DNA of 64,000 nt from Pelobates cultripes (GCA_933207985.1 OW240912.1:228416861-228480860), one strand, 5' to 3'; shown: positions 36,419-46,862, counted from the first letter of the stretch. Numbers and translations: made by a program. Notes: generated from the letters alone by a model not told the origin.

Positions 36419-37050
36419 CATACACACACACACACATACTAAAAAATTGTGCTCTCTGTAATGTTAAAAGAATAAATAAATGGAGATATACTCACAAAGG
36501 AAGATAAGGAAAATAAGTATTGCTCAATCCTAAACGGCATAGGTGTTTTAGAATATGGAGTCTTATAGGTAAAATCCTCAAGGATGCAGATAAGAAGGTC
36601 CAGAAATTAATTTTAAAAACTAGTTTTATTAACAAAATGATAACATTAAAATAAATGTATTTTAACATTACAGAGAACACTTTGGTTTTATATTTTTTTC
36701 TTATATTACTGGAGCACTATCTACTGACATACCAGAATACACTGAATGTTAGCACCTATATTACCGCTGACCTTAGAACGCTAATAACAGGCCAAAAGAC
36801 ACCTCCTCATGTAGGACCAGGACCAGCTACATATCCACAGACAGGGATTGTACCGACCAGGCGCAGTGATCTGGAGCTGATCTTGAGCTCCAGATAAGTG
36901 CAAGTGCAATCTTTTTATTTGCCATATTTAAAATCCTAAAATAATACATTAAATTTAGGGTTTGTCCATTCTATTTTTCATACCTGTTCCATTGGAACCT
37001 AGGACTTCAGTTGCAAGCATTGCTTCCCGTCATTCTCTTAAAAATAGAAA
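35700..37050. repeat. Large fold-back repeat with an AT expansion in one arm
   Basis: The left arm (about 35700-36470) is the inverted complement of the right arm (about 36658-37050). Matching pieces include GACACCTCCTCAT, CTACATATCCACAGAC, TGATCTTGAGCTCCAGA, ATTACTGGAGCAC and TTAACATTACAGAGA. The left arm is longer because it holds a 300-bp AT-rich microsatellite where the right arm has only a short T-rich run. The loop is about 190 bp. The minus-strand phrase TTTGTGAGTATATCTCC is shared in part with the fold-backs at 37776 and 49859, suggesting one superfamily, but I see no hammerhead core here. Confidence 0.8.
36112..36440. repeat. (AT)n / ATATAAAAATAT microsatellite
   Basis: About 330 bp of TA repeats with regularly spaced AAAAA interruptions, ending in (CATA)n and (CA)n. 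The long frames of Tyr and Ile in it are artefacts. Confidence 0.97.
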
Positions 37051-37575
37051 TGTGCCTTTTTTTCCAGCACCAAAGAAAGCTCTACTGACATCACTCCCCA
37101 TTGCCAGAGTGGAAAGGAGTTCAGGAAGGAAAGAGTGATGGGGTAGATTAGTCAAAATTCATTTTATTGCCACTTCAAAATGTCTTGTTTTACAAATTAT
37201 GGAACACTACCTGGTGGCACCAAGACAGTGAAAATCACTTTTTCAATATCAAAGTAAGCAGACAGTGCATAAGACAGCCTGTTATATTAACCCCAATTCT
37301 TTTGAAGGAATGTAAAATTATGCTAAGTTCTACTCATGTTTATTCGTTTTCAGAATTATTAATCTAAATGCTCAGAAAAGGAGAAGAATTTAAAAAAAAT
37401 AAATAAAAAAAATTTCCAAATAAGAAAAACCATGAAATAAATTTTAAAACTTTCTAAGTATCTTTGGTAGCAATATCTCTCAAGTGTCATTTAATAAGAG
37501 GGATAGTCCCTATATTGAGTCAACATCTGCCCCTCTGTTCTATGCTAATGTCCCTTTTTACTAGGAGCTCTATAT

Positions 37576-37577
37576 TG

Positions 37578-37618
<41 letters not shown>

Positions 37619-37631
37619 TACATACATACAT

Positions 37632-37664
<33 letters not shown>
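37576..37664. repeat. (CA)n(CATA)n(CA)n microsatellite
   Basis: Two CA runs separated by a CATA block. Confidence 0.97.
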
Positions 37665-37775
37665 ATACCTCTACTTTTACTAAAATATAGTAAGAAAGAG
37701 GATTAGTATCCAAAAGTACTTATCTGAATCAATCAGAACAGCCTCTCAAGGTCGTGGCCCAGTTCCCGACCCTTT

Positions 37776-38504
37776 ACAATATACACTTGAATACAGGAAA
37801 AACAGAGATACAGCTGTATACAATCTAAAACAGGAACAAAGAGAGACACACAGTGTAATACAGTAAAACCAATATAAATGTGTTGAGATTGTAGTGCACT
37901 CACAAAATCAAGATGAATAGTGCGCTCAAATGGTGCCTGCCCCGATGAATTTGGGCGGCTAGGGGTATCCGCTTCCCAAGGGGAATCCACAGGTAATCCA
38001 AATGGACCAAAGGACGAGACTCAAGTGGAAATAGATGAAATATGCAAAATGTATTTAATAAAAAGGGCTACATATATTAGCCTATGCATTTTTTGTATTG
38101 ATTGTTTTTACTATTGCTTTGTTATATTTTAGTCCCTGAGAAAGTTCATAATTATAGGAACGAAACGCGTAGGACCTCCTTTTTATTTATTTGATGTGGC
38201 TAATATATGTAGCCCTTTTTATTAAATAAATGTTGCATATTTCATCTATTTCCACTGGAGTCTCGTCCTTTGGTCCATTTGGATTACCTGTGGATTCCCC
38301 TTGGGAAGTGGATACCCCTAGCCGCCCAAATTCATCGGGGCAGGCACCATTTGAGCGCACTATTCATCTTGATTTTGTGAGTGCACTACAATCTCAACAC
38401 ATTTATATTGGTTTTACTGTATTACACCAGGTGTCTCCTTTTGTTCCTGTTTTAGATTGTATACAGCCGTATCTCTGTTTTTCCTGTATTCAAGTCTATA
38501 TTGT
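37776..38504. mobile_element. Fold-back repeat with 307-bp arms and hammerhead-like loop
   Basis: Left arm 37776-38082 and right arm 38198-38504 are inverted complements with few differences (e.g. CCAAAGGACGAGACT with AGTCTCGTCCTTTGG; GGCTACATATATTAGCC with GGCTAATATATGTAGCC). The 115-bp loop contains the hammerhead-like motif at 38132-38175. No transposase or RT is encoded. Inverted arrangement of long terminal-like arms around a hammerhead is compatible with a Penelope-like non-autonomous element, as inferred from the better copy at 49859-51386. Confidence 0.8.
38132..38175 (+). ncRNA. Hammerhead ribozyme-like motif with a core mutation
   Basis: Layout: stem I 5' strand GTCC (38132-38135), core CTGAGAA (38136-38142), extra A, stem II GTTC (38144-38147) with 10-nt loop and GAAC (38158-38161), GAAA (38162-38165), short stem III ACGCGT (38165-38170), A, and stem I 3' strand GGAC (38172-38175). 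Both stems pair perfectly, which is unlikely by chance in this order. The position of the invariant G8 holds A (38141), so this copy is probably inactive. The same unpaired extra A after the core occurs in the 50628 copy. Confidence 0.55.
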
Positions 38505-38769
38505 TGGTGTGTCTCACAGAGCTTCACAGCAGCACAGAAGTTATGATTCCAGGGATACTTTGACGCAATTCCCCGGTAATGCAGCAAACCATTTAGCAAC
38601 AGTTTACCCTCTTATCGGTTTCCCTGCTGGGCTCCAATACGCCATAGTAGATCAATGATGCCTTTCAATCTGATACTTCTGAGCTGAGAGCGTCAGTTGA
38701 CCGCTTAACCAATAAACGCAAATATGTGTAACTAAAAGGTGCACAGAAATGAAATTAGCCAGGCAAGAA

Positions 38770-39675
38770 GTCTAGTTTTGAGCTGGCTGATGACACCCTC
38801 TGAAGTGCTTATGGTGCTTCAAGTAACCATTTGAACTAAAATAAATGTGTTTAGAAATCAGTCGCCAGTATAGCCAAGCTGAAAAAACATCTGTTTTCTG
38901 TCTAAATATTGCCATTTTTATTGGTGTGTAATGAATAAATCAGACTGTTGTACATCTCAGTTATGGTATCACTGAGTGGCGTTCTGCTTTTACAGCCAAT
39001 ATAAGAAGTGTTTATTTGAAAGAAAGGGGGAGAAATACACTTTTATTGAAGTGAGCAAGAAAGTCTAGTTCTGAGCTCGCTGATGACACCCTCTTAAGTG
39101 TTTATGGTGCTTCAAGTAACCATTTAAACTAAAATAGATGTGTTTAGAAATCAGTCTGTGTAAATAAGATGCATTATGCTTGTTCTAAATTACATTTGGA
39201 TGGAATAGATTGTTATTTATAAGTCACCTAACATTTCGCAATAGTGCCAGGTCCACGGCAAACGCCTAAAAAGGTGTCCCTACTTGCTTATCTTAAATGT
39301 TGGACGGTATGGGTAGTCCATTAAAGAGATAATGACTGATGTATATCAAACTAGATTACATGACATGGAACGACCAAGCAATTAAAAGTGGCCCCAAGTC
39401 TCCTTTTAGTATGGAGTTTATTCACGGACAACTGAATTGTAGTGAAATTATATTGAAATTGAAATATTTAGGGAACAATAGCCAAGTTGTGAGTATAGCC
39501 AAGCTGGAAAAACTGCTGTTTTCTGGCTAAATATTGCCATTTTTATTGGTGTGTAATGAACAAATCAGTCAGTTATGGTATCACGGAGTGGCGTTCTGCT
39601 TTTACAGTCAATATAAGAAGTGTTTATTTGAAAGAAAGGTGGGAAAATACACTATTTTATTGAAGTGAGCAAGAA
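38770..39675. repeat. Tandem duplication of a ~290-bp unit, second unit split
   Basis: Unit 1 spans about 38770-39061. Unit 2 starts at about 39062 (AGTCTAGTTCTGAGCTCGCTG) and continues to about 39160, then is interrupted by about 330 bp of other sequence and resumes at about 39490-39675 (TATAGCCAAGCTGGAAAAAC, TGGCGTTCTGCTTTTACAG). The units are about 90 percent alike by eye. The function is unknown; no gene is contained. Confidence 0.8.
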
Positions 39676-39937
39676 ATTGTATTTTAAAAAACATATTGGA
39701 TTTTCTGCAGGATATTAGCATGTAAACTGGATATTTTAAGATGCATGGCAATTTGAAGAGAAAGGGGGGGAGGGGTGGGGGGAACAGCAGAAGAAGAGCT
39801 GCATGTGTTGAAAAATACTTTAAGATACTATAATAAAAAATATATTTGTTATATTTAGTTTTTTGCACTTTGTCAAGATTATCATCCCAAACGCCCTGTG
39901 CAAATAATCATGTTTGAGGATGTTAGAGGGTATAAAT

Positions 39938-40227
39938 TTAAAGGATTACTCCAACCAAAAAAAAGTGTTTTCCTTAAACACCAGCTTTGGTTAGAAAACA
40001 CCTTTCTGTGCTGGGCTGTCACCCCACAAATAATTTTAAAAAACTGACGAGGCAAAGTTCACCCTCATCCTGATCTTCCATTTGCTGTCTGGCACTGCAT
40101 GCTTTGTTATATTAGCCTGCCCAGAACAGCCTGCCCTCGTGCTGTAGTTGGCGTTACACCACCACCACCAGAGAGATTAATCTCAGTATATATGTGTTGT
40201 TTATGGTGCTTGGGCATAAACCTTTAA
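39938..40227. mobile_element. TTAA MITE, GGATTACTCCAACC family
   Basis: TTAA at 39938-39941 and 40224-40227. The left end AAAGGATTACTCCAACCAAA is typical; the right end (TTATGGTGCTTGGGCATAAA) is a weaker match to an inverted terminus. A related start, AAAGTGTTACTCCAACCAAA, occurs at 35607. Confidence 0.55.
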
Positions 40228-40593
40228 TTACCAGATGGATTCATAAACCAATTCTCAGTTAAAAATGGCAGCTACAGAGGAGTTGGCAATGCAGGATAAT
40301 CAAAACAGGGTGGTGGGGGCAGGATGAGGTTTGGAAAGGAGGCGGGATAGAAGATGGAGTGGACTGGGTAGTGACAAGATAGTGGGAGTTTAAGTGAGGT
40401 GACCAATGACCGAATAGTGGGAGAAGGGTGTGGAAGAGGTAGCACAGTATATTCAGAGTGAGTGAGCAGTGGCAGTACTATATGTTCTCTTTTAAAAAAA
40501 ATAAAATTATATTTATTTTTTAAATCTATGCATCTTGTCTTACAAAACATAGCAAAATTAGATTTGCTAAGTAAACTGGAGCAAAAAACTTAC

Positions 40594-40703
40594 CAAGTAG
40601 CAACTGTACAAAATAAAATACAAGTCCGAACACACTGTTTGGCTGGTTCATTACACTCTCCTTTCCAAAGATGGTACCCAACATGCCAAATCCTCGACCC
40701 CAT
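40594..40703 (-). CDS. vkorc1l1: vkorc1l1 exon 2
   Basis: A 110-bp internal exon, the same size as exon 2 of VKORC family genes. It gives [17 protein letters not shown] then [19 protein letters not shown], with one base of the preceding Arg codon at its start and one base of the following Gly codon at its end. Splice acceptor TTGTGCAG lies at 40704-40711 and donor GTAAGT at 40588-40593 on this strand. The WGRGFG stretch and NQPNS segment (equivalent to the VKORC1 Asn80 region that lines the vitamin K pocket) are conserved in VKORC1L1. The two phase joins to exon 3 agree exactly. Exon 1, which would carry the first membrane helix and the loop cysteines, was not found in the window. Confidence 0.95.
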
Positions 40704-41070
40704 CTGCACAATGGAAACACAATATGCATGCAAGATAAATATAAAGTTCATTTCATGTGTAACAGTGGCCTAAGCCAGCATACAAAATACTTCTGTACAC
40801 ATTTTTAATCTAAGGAGAGTACTGGAACATACAAGTTCTGGTCTGGGCTAATCTGGTGGGAGCTGCAACGTCAATGAACAGTTGTCCTAAATTCAGCACT
40901 CTATCAGTAATGATAAAGCAGAAGAGGAGGAGTAAAGTAGGAATATGTAGAACAAACAAAAAAACTTAACATTTAAATGGGTAGATAATCAGGGTAAGGA
41001 TCCCAGCAATGTAACTACTATGATAAGTAGTGGTGGACAAGGTGGTTCAAGTAACAAATGTGCTAGGAAT

Positions 41071-41512
41071 TTAAACCTGTATTCCTAACGCTATAGTGTC
41101 CTAGATCCGGACTAGTTTTAACTTTTTACTTACCTTTTCTCTAGCACCGAGGCTCCCTCAGTTCTGCTGTCTGCACCACCTCCTGCAGCATAATCTGGCT
41201 CTCTCTGAAATTGGTGAGTGATGCTGACGAGCTGCAAATGTAGTGCTTCCAAATGCTTCTCAGAGAAATGCATTTAAGTCAATGCTTTCCTATTAACTGC
41301 ATTTGGTCGCATCTGGTATTGCAGAGGAAGCACCTCTAGTGGTTGTCAGGAAGACAGTCACTAGAGGTGTGTTTAACCCTTCACACATTGAAATAGTGTA
41401 GAAACTCCAGTGTTTTTTATTGCAGGGTTAAAACTACAGGGACACTGCGCCTAGGCTACTTAAGATGAAATGGCCTGGATGACTTTAGTTCTACTCTAAA
41501 ATGCTCCTTTAA
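41071..41512. mobile_element. TTAA MITE
   Basis: TTAA at 41071-41074 and 41509-41512. Interior phrases (AAGCACCTCTAGTGG, GGGTTAAAACTACAGGGACA) are those of the family at 60355. The right-hand TTAA is shared with the next element. Confidence 0.65.
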
Positions 41513-41929
41513 AGCAGCACGGTCACGGCAGAATCCAGTTTTTATTTTTAACCCCCCCCTCTCGACTCCACTACATCTAATTGACCTAGTCACCCCGCAA
41601 ATGCCCCTAATATCAGTGTTCGTTTTTTCAGTTTTTTACAATGAGGAAGCTACCGCGCGCAGCTCCCTCCTTGTAAAATGTAAAAGTAGAGCGCTCCCCG
41701 CCACTTCCTAAGTCCCCCATTTCCTCCCTCACTCTATAGGGTCAATATGAGAGGAGATTAAAATCTCCCGAACGCCCCTACTTGCTATGCCACGAGTAGG
41801 GGGCATGTCTACTAAACAGTGGCCGCTCACAAAAAAATAATAAAACCTAGTACCCCCCTCCCGAGCCACGCGAGTGGGGGCTATTAAACTAAAGGGGGGA
41901 CCTAGAGCCCCCCAGCAGCGGGTGGGGGC

Positions 41930-42085
41930 CCTAAATAACGATAAGGGGGGACACACACACCTATTGTCGTCGTCCCTCCCCTCCTTCCCAAGCGGTGGGT
42001 GGGGGCCATAAATAACAATAAGGGAGGGACCTGTTGTCCTCCCCCCGCCCCCCACACCTGAGCGGCAGCAGGGGGCCATAAATAA
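41930..42085. repeat. GC-rich minisatellite, GGGGGCC(A)TAAATAAC units
   Basis: Units at 41923, 42001 and 42064 repeat GGGGGCCNTAAATAAC followed by ATAAGGG and C-rich text. A similar phrase (GGGTGCCTTAAATAATAATG) occurs at 46560. Confidence 0.7.
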
Positions 42086-43700
42086 CACCCGCCGCTCAGC
42101 GGTGGGGGCTCTAGGTTCCCCCCCCCCTTCAGTTTAATAGCCCTCACTCGCGTGACACGGGTGGCGGCTCGGGAGGCGGGTACTAGGGTTTTTTTTTTTT
42201 GTTCAACAGTGAGCAGCCACAAGCCAGCTCAAATGCCCCTCATGAAAGGCAGATTCAGAGTGCCCATGGCGTTTGGAGCAGCATTTTTTAGTGTGGCCCC
42301 CCCCACTGGAAAGTGCTGCCCTGGGCAAATACCTTGTTTGCATCCTGATAGATATAACACTGAATAGAGTAGCACATTTATGTCTATGCGAACCTGTATA
42401 TATAGGTGCATTTTGCATACAAACAGTCCGTAGCATTAAAAGCAATTTTGGAATAAATACATATTGTAAAATTTCAAAATGCAACGTTTCTCACTTAAAT
42501 TTTCTAAGGCAAAAGTCTGCTTTCTCACAGAGCAATGAATTGTAACTCCAAAAATAGCAACTTCTGACCTGTCATTAAAGTCTGAGTAACTAACCCTGCC
42601 AAAACAAAATACTAAAAATTGCTGGGAAAAATGCTACCAAAACCAGAGTGGGAAATAGGACACATTGTGCACCCCCTCCTTGCCGAAATATATTGCTGCT
42701 AGCTATTTGAAGCATCCCCTATATCCGGGCTTAACATTTTGAGTCCTACACTAGCTAAGGCCTTAAAAGATATTCAACAATGCTAGCCTTTAGGATCCAT
42801 GGAACACTCACTAGGGCTGAATTCTCACTCATCAGGTTGAAATTATCACTAGCCAAAAGCACTAGAGTAACATGCACCAGGCATTTTCATTGTTAAACAT
42901 ATAAAGAACTACAAAGTTTACGTAGAACATGTTAGAAATATACTTCATATGACTCCCTCAATATCAGATGCTTATTTTATGTAACTCCTCACATTTCTTG
43001 CCCACTGCCATCCATTATGCACTTCCCACCTAATAATCCATTTCCTCCAGATATCCATATACTGCTCCACACACACACTTTTAAAATTCAGTAAACATTG
43101 CAAAGTTTTAGGTTTGCATTAAAACAGTTTCTCAGATACTCAGAACTCAAGAGGTCAACATGTAATTTCTTATGCTACCAGATACGTCTAAAAATTACTA
43201 GCTACTGCGAGCCTGGTGGATCCATGTCATCTGGGGCTGAATTTCTACTCGCCAGTAGGTGACAGACAAATGGAAAGTCTGAACCATGACATATAGAGTA
43301 TCAGTGAGAAGAAGTTTGGTGAATAATAAACTTTGCATATTCACCTGCACATAAGGAAAAAACAAAAAAACAAAACAATGACTTAAATTGAAAGGAACAT
43401 TCATACCAATACATTGAAAACCTCAACTACCCTAACCGAGTTTTTACCATGCAAGTTAAAACCTTGCAGTTCTGCAGATATGGTGGTTTAGCAAAGCGCT
43501 TTAGGTTTTTGAACCTGTTAAATTCCACTTTCATGTCACAATTAGTAGAAGCAGCAAACTAGAAAGGATGGATTTCATTATAACAAACAATGTTAATCTT
43601 TTGACAAACATTCAAGTATGGGAGCCCTTGGAAAATAGTGATCAAAATGTCTTTTGAAAAACTGAAGATAAATGGAATATCTTAAAACATTGGAAAGAGA

Positions 43701-43701
<1 letters not shown>

Positions 43702-43734
<33 letters not shown>
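43702..43734. repeat. (CT)n microsatellite
   Basis: About 16 CT units. Confidence 0.95.
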
Positions 43735-43736
<2 letters not shown>

Positions 43737-44042
43737 GATATAGAGAAAGAGAGTAAGGGTAGGTGCTAATAAATAATAGAATGTAGGCAGCGGCCCAAAA
43801 AAGAGAAACCCTCTGAAGATAAAACAAAAACCATAAGAAGGGCTGCGCCAAGAGGTAGATATTAAAATGTAATAATAAAATTAGTAATAATAGCATGTAC
43901 AATAGTCCTAAGTCAATATAACTAGTAAAAGTCTCACTAAAAAAAAAAAACGGGATTCAGCCATGACAGTGCCGCTTTAATACTGATGTGTCATTTGCAA
44001 AATTTTCCCATATTTCTTTTTGTCCTTCCCCTACATCAACTT

Positions 44043-44632
44043 CCGTATATACTCTAGTATAATCAGAGTTTTTCAGTACATTTTTTGTGCTGAAAAAGCC
44101 CCACTCGGCTTATACTCTAGTCAAGGTCTATATTATTGCAACTTACATTGCCATAATACAGACCAGGACCGCCGTGCTCATTACAAGCCCGGCGGTCCTG
44201 TTGGGGGCTGGCCGCGAGTTCTTACTTACCTTTGTAGCAGCTCCAGTCAGCTCCCTGCAGCTCCCCAGTTCAGCTCACAGTAAAAGTCTTGCGGCACCCG
44301 CGGCCGTCAAAGCGTTGCCACGGATTACCGTGGCAACGCTCCGCGCAGCACACAGACCGCGAGACTTACACTGTGAGCTGAACTGGGGAGCTGCACGGAG
44401 TTGCTACAAAGGTAAGCAAGAGCTCGCGGCCAGCCCCCACTGCACAGCCCATCCACTGGACCACCAGGGAATGTTACAGCCCCCCTCCCTGGCCAGGCAA
44501 CAAGCAGGGAGGGGGGATAACAAAAATGTTAAAATAATTTAAATAATATTTTAAAAAATTAAAATAATAAAAAATAAAAAAATAAAATAAAAATGCCCTC
44601 CCTCACCCGGTTTACACACACACTGCATTCGT

Positions 44633-44663
<31 letters not shown>

Positions 44664-44868
44664 TGCATTCATTATATACACACACACACACTGCATTCAT
44701 TATATACACACACACACACACTGCATTCATTATATACACACACTGCATTCATTATATACACACACTGCATTCATTATATACACACACTGCATTCATTATA
44801 TACACACACTGCATTCATTATACACACACACTGCATTCATTATATATACACACACACTGCATTCATCC
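44043..44868. mobile_element. CCGTATATACTC MITE with long GC hairpin, one end lost
   Basis: The left end CCGTATATACTCTAGTATAA matches the inverted terminus of the complete copy at 48018-48635, in opposite orientation. The interior shares the AGCTCCAGTCAGCTCCCTGC and AGTCTTGCGG text of that copy. Here it forms a hairpin with arms of about 115 bp (44206-44440), capped by the perfect inverted repeat GCGTTGCCACGG-ATTA-CCGTGGCAACGC. It ends in a CA-rich minisatellite and its second terminus is missing. Confidence 0.75.
44605..44868. repeat. Minisatellite ACTGCATTCATTATATACAC
   Basis: About ten units of CACTGCATTCATTATATACA with variable CA runs between them. Confidence 0.95.
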
Positions 44869-45071
44869 ACCGCAGGCCGCAGCGTGCCACCTCAGGTTCA
44901 CGATTGCAGGAAACACTCGTGTCTGTTATTGGGCGATTCACCAGGGTGCTCCTAACTTGGTTGGGTACCCCGGCATCTTTGTAGGCTTTGAGGCAGTGAG
45001 TATTTTTCCTATAATCAGTATTGGGAGCCCCTCCAACATGCGACTTGAGCTTGCAGTTCAGGCTCCGCCCC
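44869..45071. other. Nothing recognised
   Basis: Short GC-richer spacer between the minisatellite and the Tc1-like element. Confidence 0.5.
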
Positions 45072-46480
45072 CCAGATCTAAGACTTCTATGTACACAAAA
45101 GGCCTATTACACTCAAATATTGTTCACAAAGATGTCTAAATTTGTGTTAGTGAGCACTTCTCCTTTGCCAAGATAATCCATCCACCTCACAGGGTGGCAT
45201 ATCAAGATGCTGATTAGACAGCATGATTATTGCACAGGTGTGCCTTAGGTTGGCCACAATAAAAGGCCACTCTAAAATTTGCAGTTTTACTGTATGGGGG
45301 GGGGCACAGAATTGATCAAGTTGTTGATTGTGGTCTGTGGAATGTTGGTCCACTCCTCTTCAAGTTCTGTGCGAAGTTGCTGGTTATTCGCAGGACCTTG
45401 GACACGCTGTCGAATACACCGATCCAGAGCTTCCCAGATATGCTCAATGGGTGACATGTCCGGTGAGCTTGCTGGCCATGCAAGAACTGGGATGTTTTTT
45501 TAGCTTCTAGGAATTGTGTACAGATCCTTGCATTATCATGCTGCAACATGAGGTGATGGTCATGGATGAATGGCACAACAATGGTCCTGAGGATCTCATC
45601 ACAGTATATCTGTGCATTTAAAATGCACCTGTGTTCGTTGTCCATAACATATGTCTGCCCATACCATAACCCCACCGCCATCATGGGCCACTTGATCCAC
45701 AACGTTGACATCAGCAAACCGCTCACCCACACGACACCATACACGCCATCTGCCATGTACAGGGACAACCGGATTCATCTGTTAAGAGAACACCTCTCCA
45801 AAGTGCCAGATGCCATCGAATGCGAGGTCGAGATCCTGATGAGGACGACAAGCATGCAGATGAGCTTCCAGAGACGGTTTCTGACAGTTTGTGCACAAAT
45901 TCTTTGGTTTTGCAAACAGATTGTTGCAGCAGCTGTCCGGGTGGCTGGTCTCAGACGATATTGGAGGTGAAGATGCTGGATGTGGAGGTCCTGGGCTGGT
46001 GTGGTTACACGTGGTCTGTGGTTGTGAGGTCGGTTGGATGTACTGCCAAATTCTCTGAAACGCCTTTGGAGATGGCTTATGGTAGAGAAATTAACATTCA
46101 ATTCACAGGCAACAGCTCTGGTGCACATTCCTGCAGTCAGCATGACAATTGCACACAGCCTCAAAACTTGCGACATCTGTGACATTGCGCTGTGTGATAA
46201 AACTGCACATTTTAGAGTGGCCTTTTACTGTGGCCAGACAAAGGCACACCTGTGAAATAATCATGCTGTCTAATCAGCATCTTGATATGCCACACCTGTG
46301 AGGTGGATGTATTATCTCAGCAAAGGAGAAGTGCTCACTAACAGATTTAGACAGAAATGTGAACAATATTTGAGAGAAATAGGCCTTTTGTTTACATAGA
46401 AAAAAAAAAAATCTTTGAGTTCAGCTCATGAAAAATGGGGGCAAAAACAAAAAGTGTTGCGTTTATAATGTTGTTCAGTG
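45072..46480 (-). mobile_element. Tc1-like DNA transposon relic with long inverted repeats
   Basis: Inverted repeats of about 200 bp (45072-45290 and 46200-46420) share AGTGGCCTTTTA, GCACACCTGTG, ATGCTGTCTAATCAGCATCT and AAGGAGAAGTGCTCACTAAC. The right end continues to CAGTGTA with a TA at 46481-46482, the target dinucleotide of Tc1/mariner. The left repeat begins at AGATCTAAGAC, so roughly 70 bp of the outer left end, including the terminal TA, is lost. A broken transposase lies between. Confidence 0.92.
45330..46185 (-). pseudogene. Tc1-like transposase, frameshifted
   Basis: The N-terminal helix-turn-helix part reads AVACELNVNFSTISHLQRRF then RPRVTTPAQD (46000-46110). The catalytic residues can all be found but in different frames: TDES near 45771-45782, LQHDNAR near 45535-45555, and SPDMSPIEHIWEALDR near 45424-45471. 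The protein would cut and paste DNA at TA sites. At least three frame changes and a small loss make it non-functional. An intact member would be about 340 residues. Confidence 0.85.
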
Positions 46481-46482
46481 TA

Positions 46483-46821
46483 GATAAAAAAAAAAAAAAC
46501 ACACAACATATGTTTACCCCATAGATAGATTCATATGCCTTGATTGACTTTGCCGGCAGTTGGGTGCCTTAAATAATAATGGGTCCCTCCCCAGCCCGTA
46601 CCTATGAGTGGTGGGTGGGGGTGAACCTATTGACAAAGTTTTTAAAACTATCACACTTGCACATGCAATCTGCAGAAGCAGACAGCCCCTGCAGAAGAAA
46701 GACCTCTCCAGAAAAAAAGGATATGATAGAAGTGTTAAGCACATACAAACAAGTTGAACAGCTCCTGGATAGCAAGGCAGGAAGTAATATTTATTCTATG
46801 TTCGTAGTCTATGTTACTATA
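46483..46821. other. Unassigned spacer
   Basis: Contains an A run, a fragment like the 41.9-kb minisatellite (46560-46615) and no gene. Confidence 0.45.
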
Positions 46822-46862
46822 TTTTAAAAATGGTTCAAAATCCATGCCTGGGAATTATAGAC

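Larger units (their letters stand above)
34057..40593 (-). other. vkorc1l1: vkorc1l1 intron 2 (6.5 kb)
   Basis: Runs from the donor GTAAGT at 40588-40593 to the acceptor TTCCAG at 34057-34062 (minus strand). It contains two large fold-back repeats, a tandem duplication, microsatellites and TTAA MITEs, listed separately. Nothing coding was recognised in it. Confidence 0.9.
41509..43980. mobile_element. Putative long TTAA element with GC-rich core
   Basis: Starts TTAAAGCAGCACGGTCACGG and ends with the inverted form CCATGACAGTGCCGCTTTAA, suggesting the two ends of one 2.47-kb element. The interior is GC-rich at 41780-42250: two arms (41780-41890 and 42130-42250, e.g. CCTAGTACCCCCCTCCCGAG facing CTCGGGAGGCGGGTACTAGG) enclose repeated GGGGGCCATAAATAAC units. 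The open frames there are products of that repeat. 42251-43700 has nothing else recognised. Whether both ends belong to one insertion is inference. Confidence 0.45.

Noticed and set aside
35920..36437. Open frames of up to 171 codons rich in Tyr and Ile
   Set aside because: They translate a TA microsatellite; several frames are open at once and the composition is purely repeat-driven.
37576..37664. CRISPR-like regular repeats; also checked at 44605-44868
   Set aside because: Simple CA/CATA microsatellite and a minisatellite in a vertebrate intron; no spacers or cas genes.
38780..38820. CTGATGA followed by CACC...GGTG as another hammerhead
   Set aside because: No GAAA follows the hairpin and no stem I can be drawn; it is part of the duplicated 290-bp unit.
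41729..42222. Overlapping minus-strand frames rich in Gly, Pro and Arg
   Set aside because: They arise from the GC-rich repeated units and inverted arms at 41780-42250.
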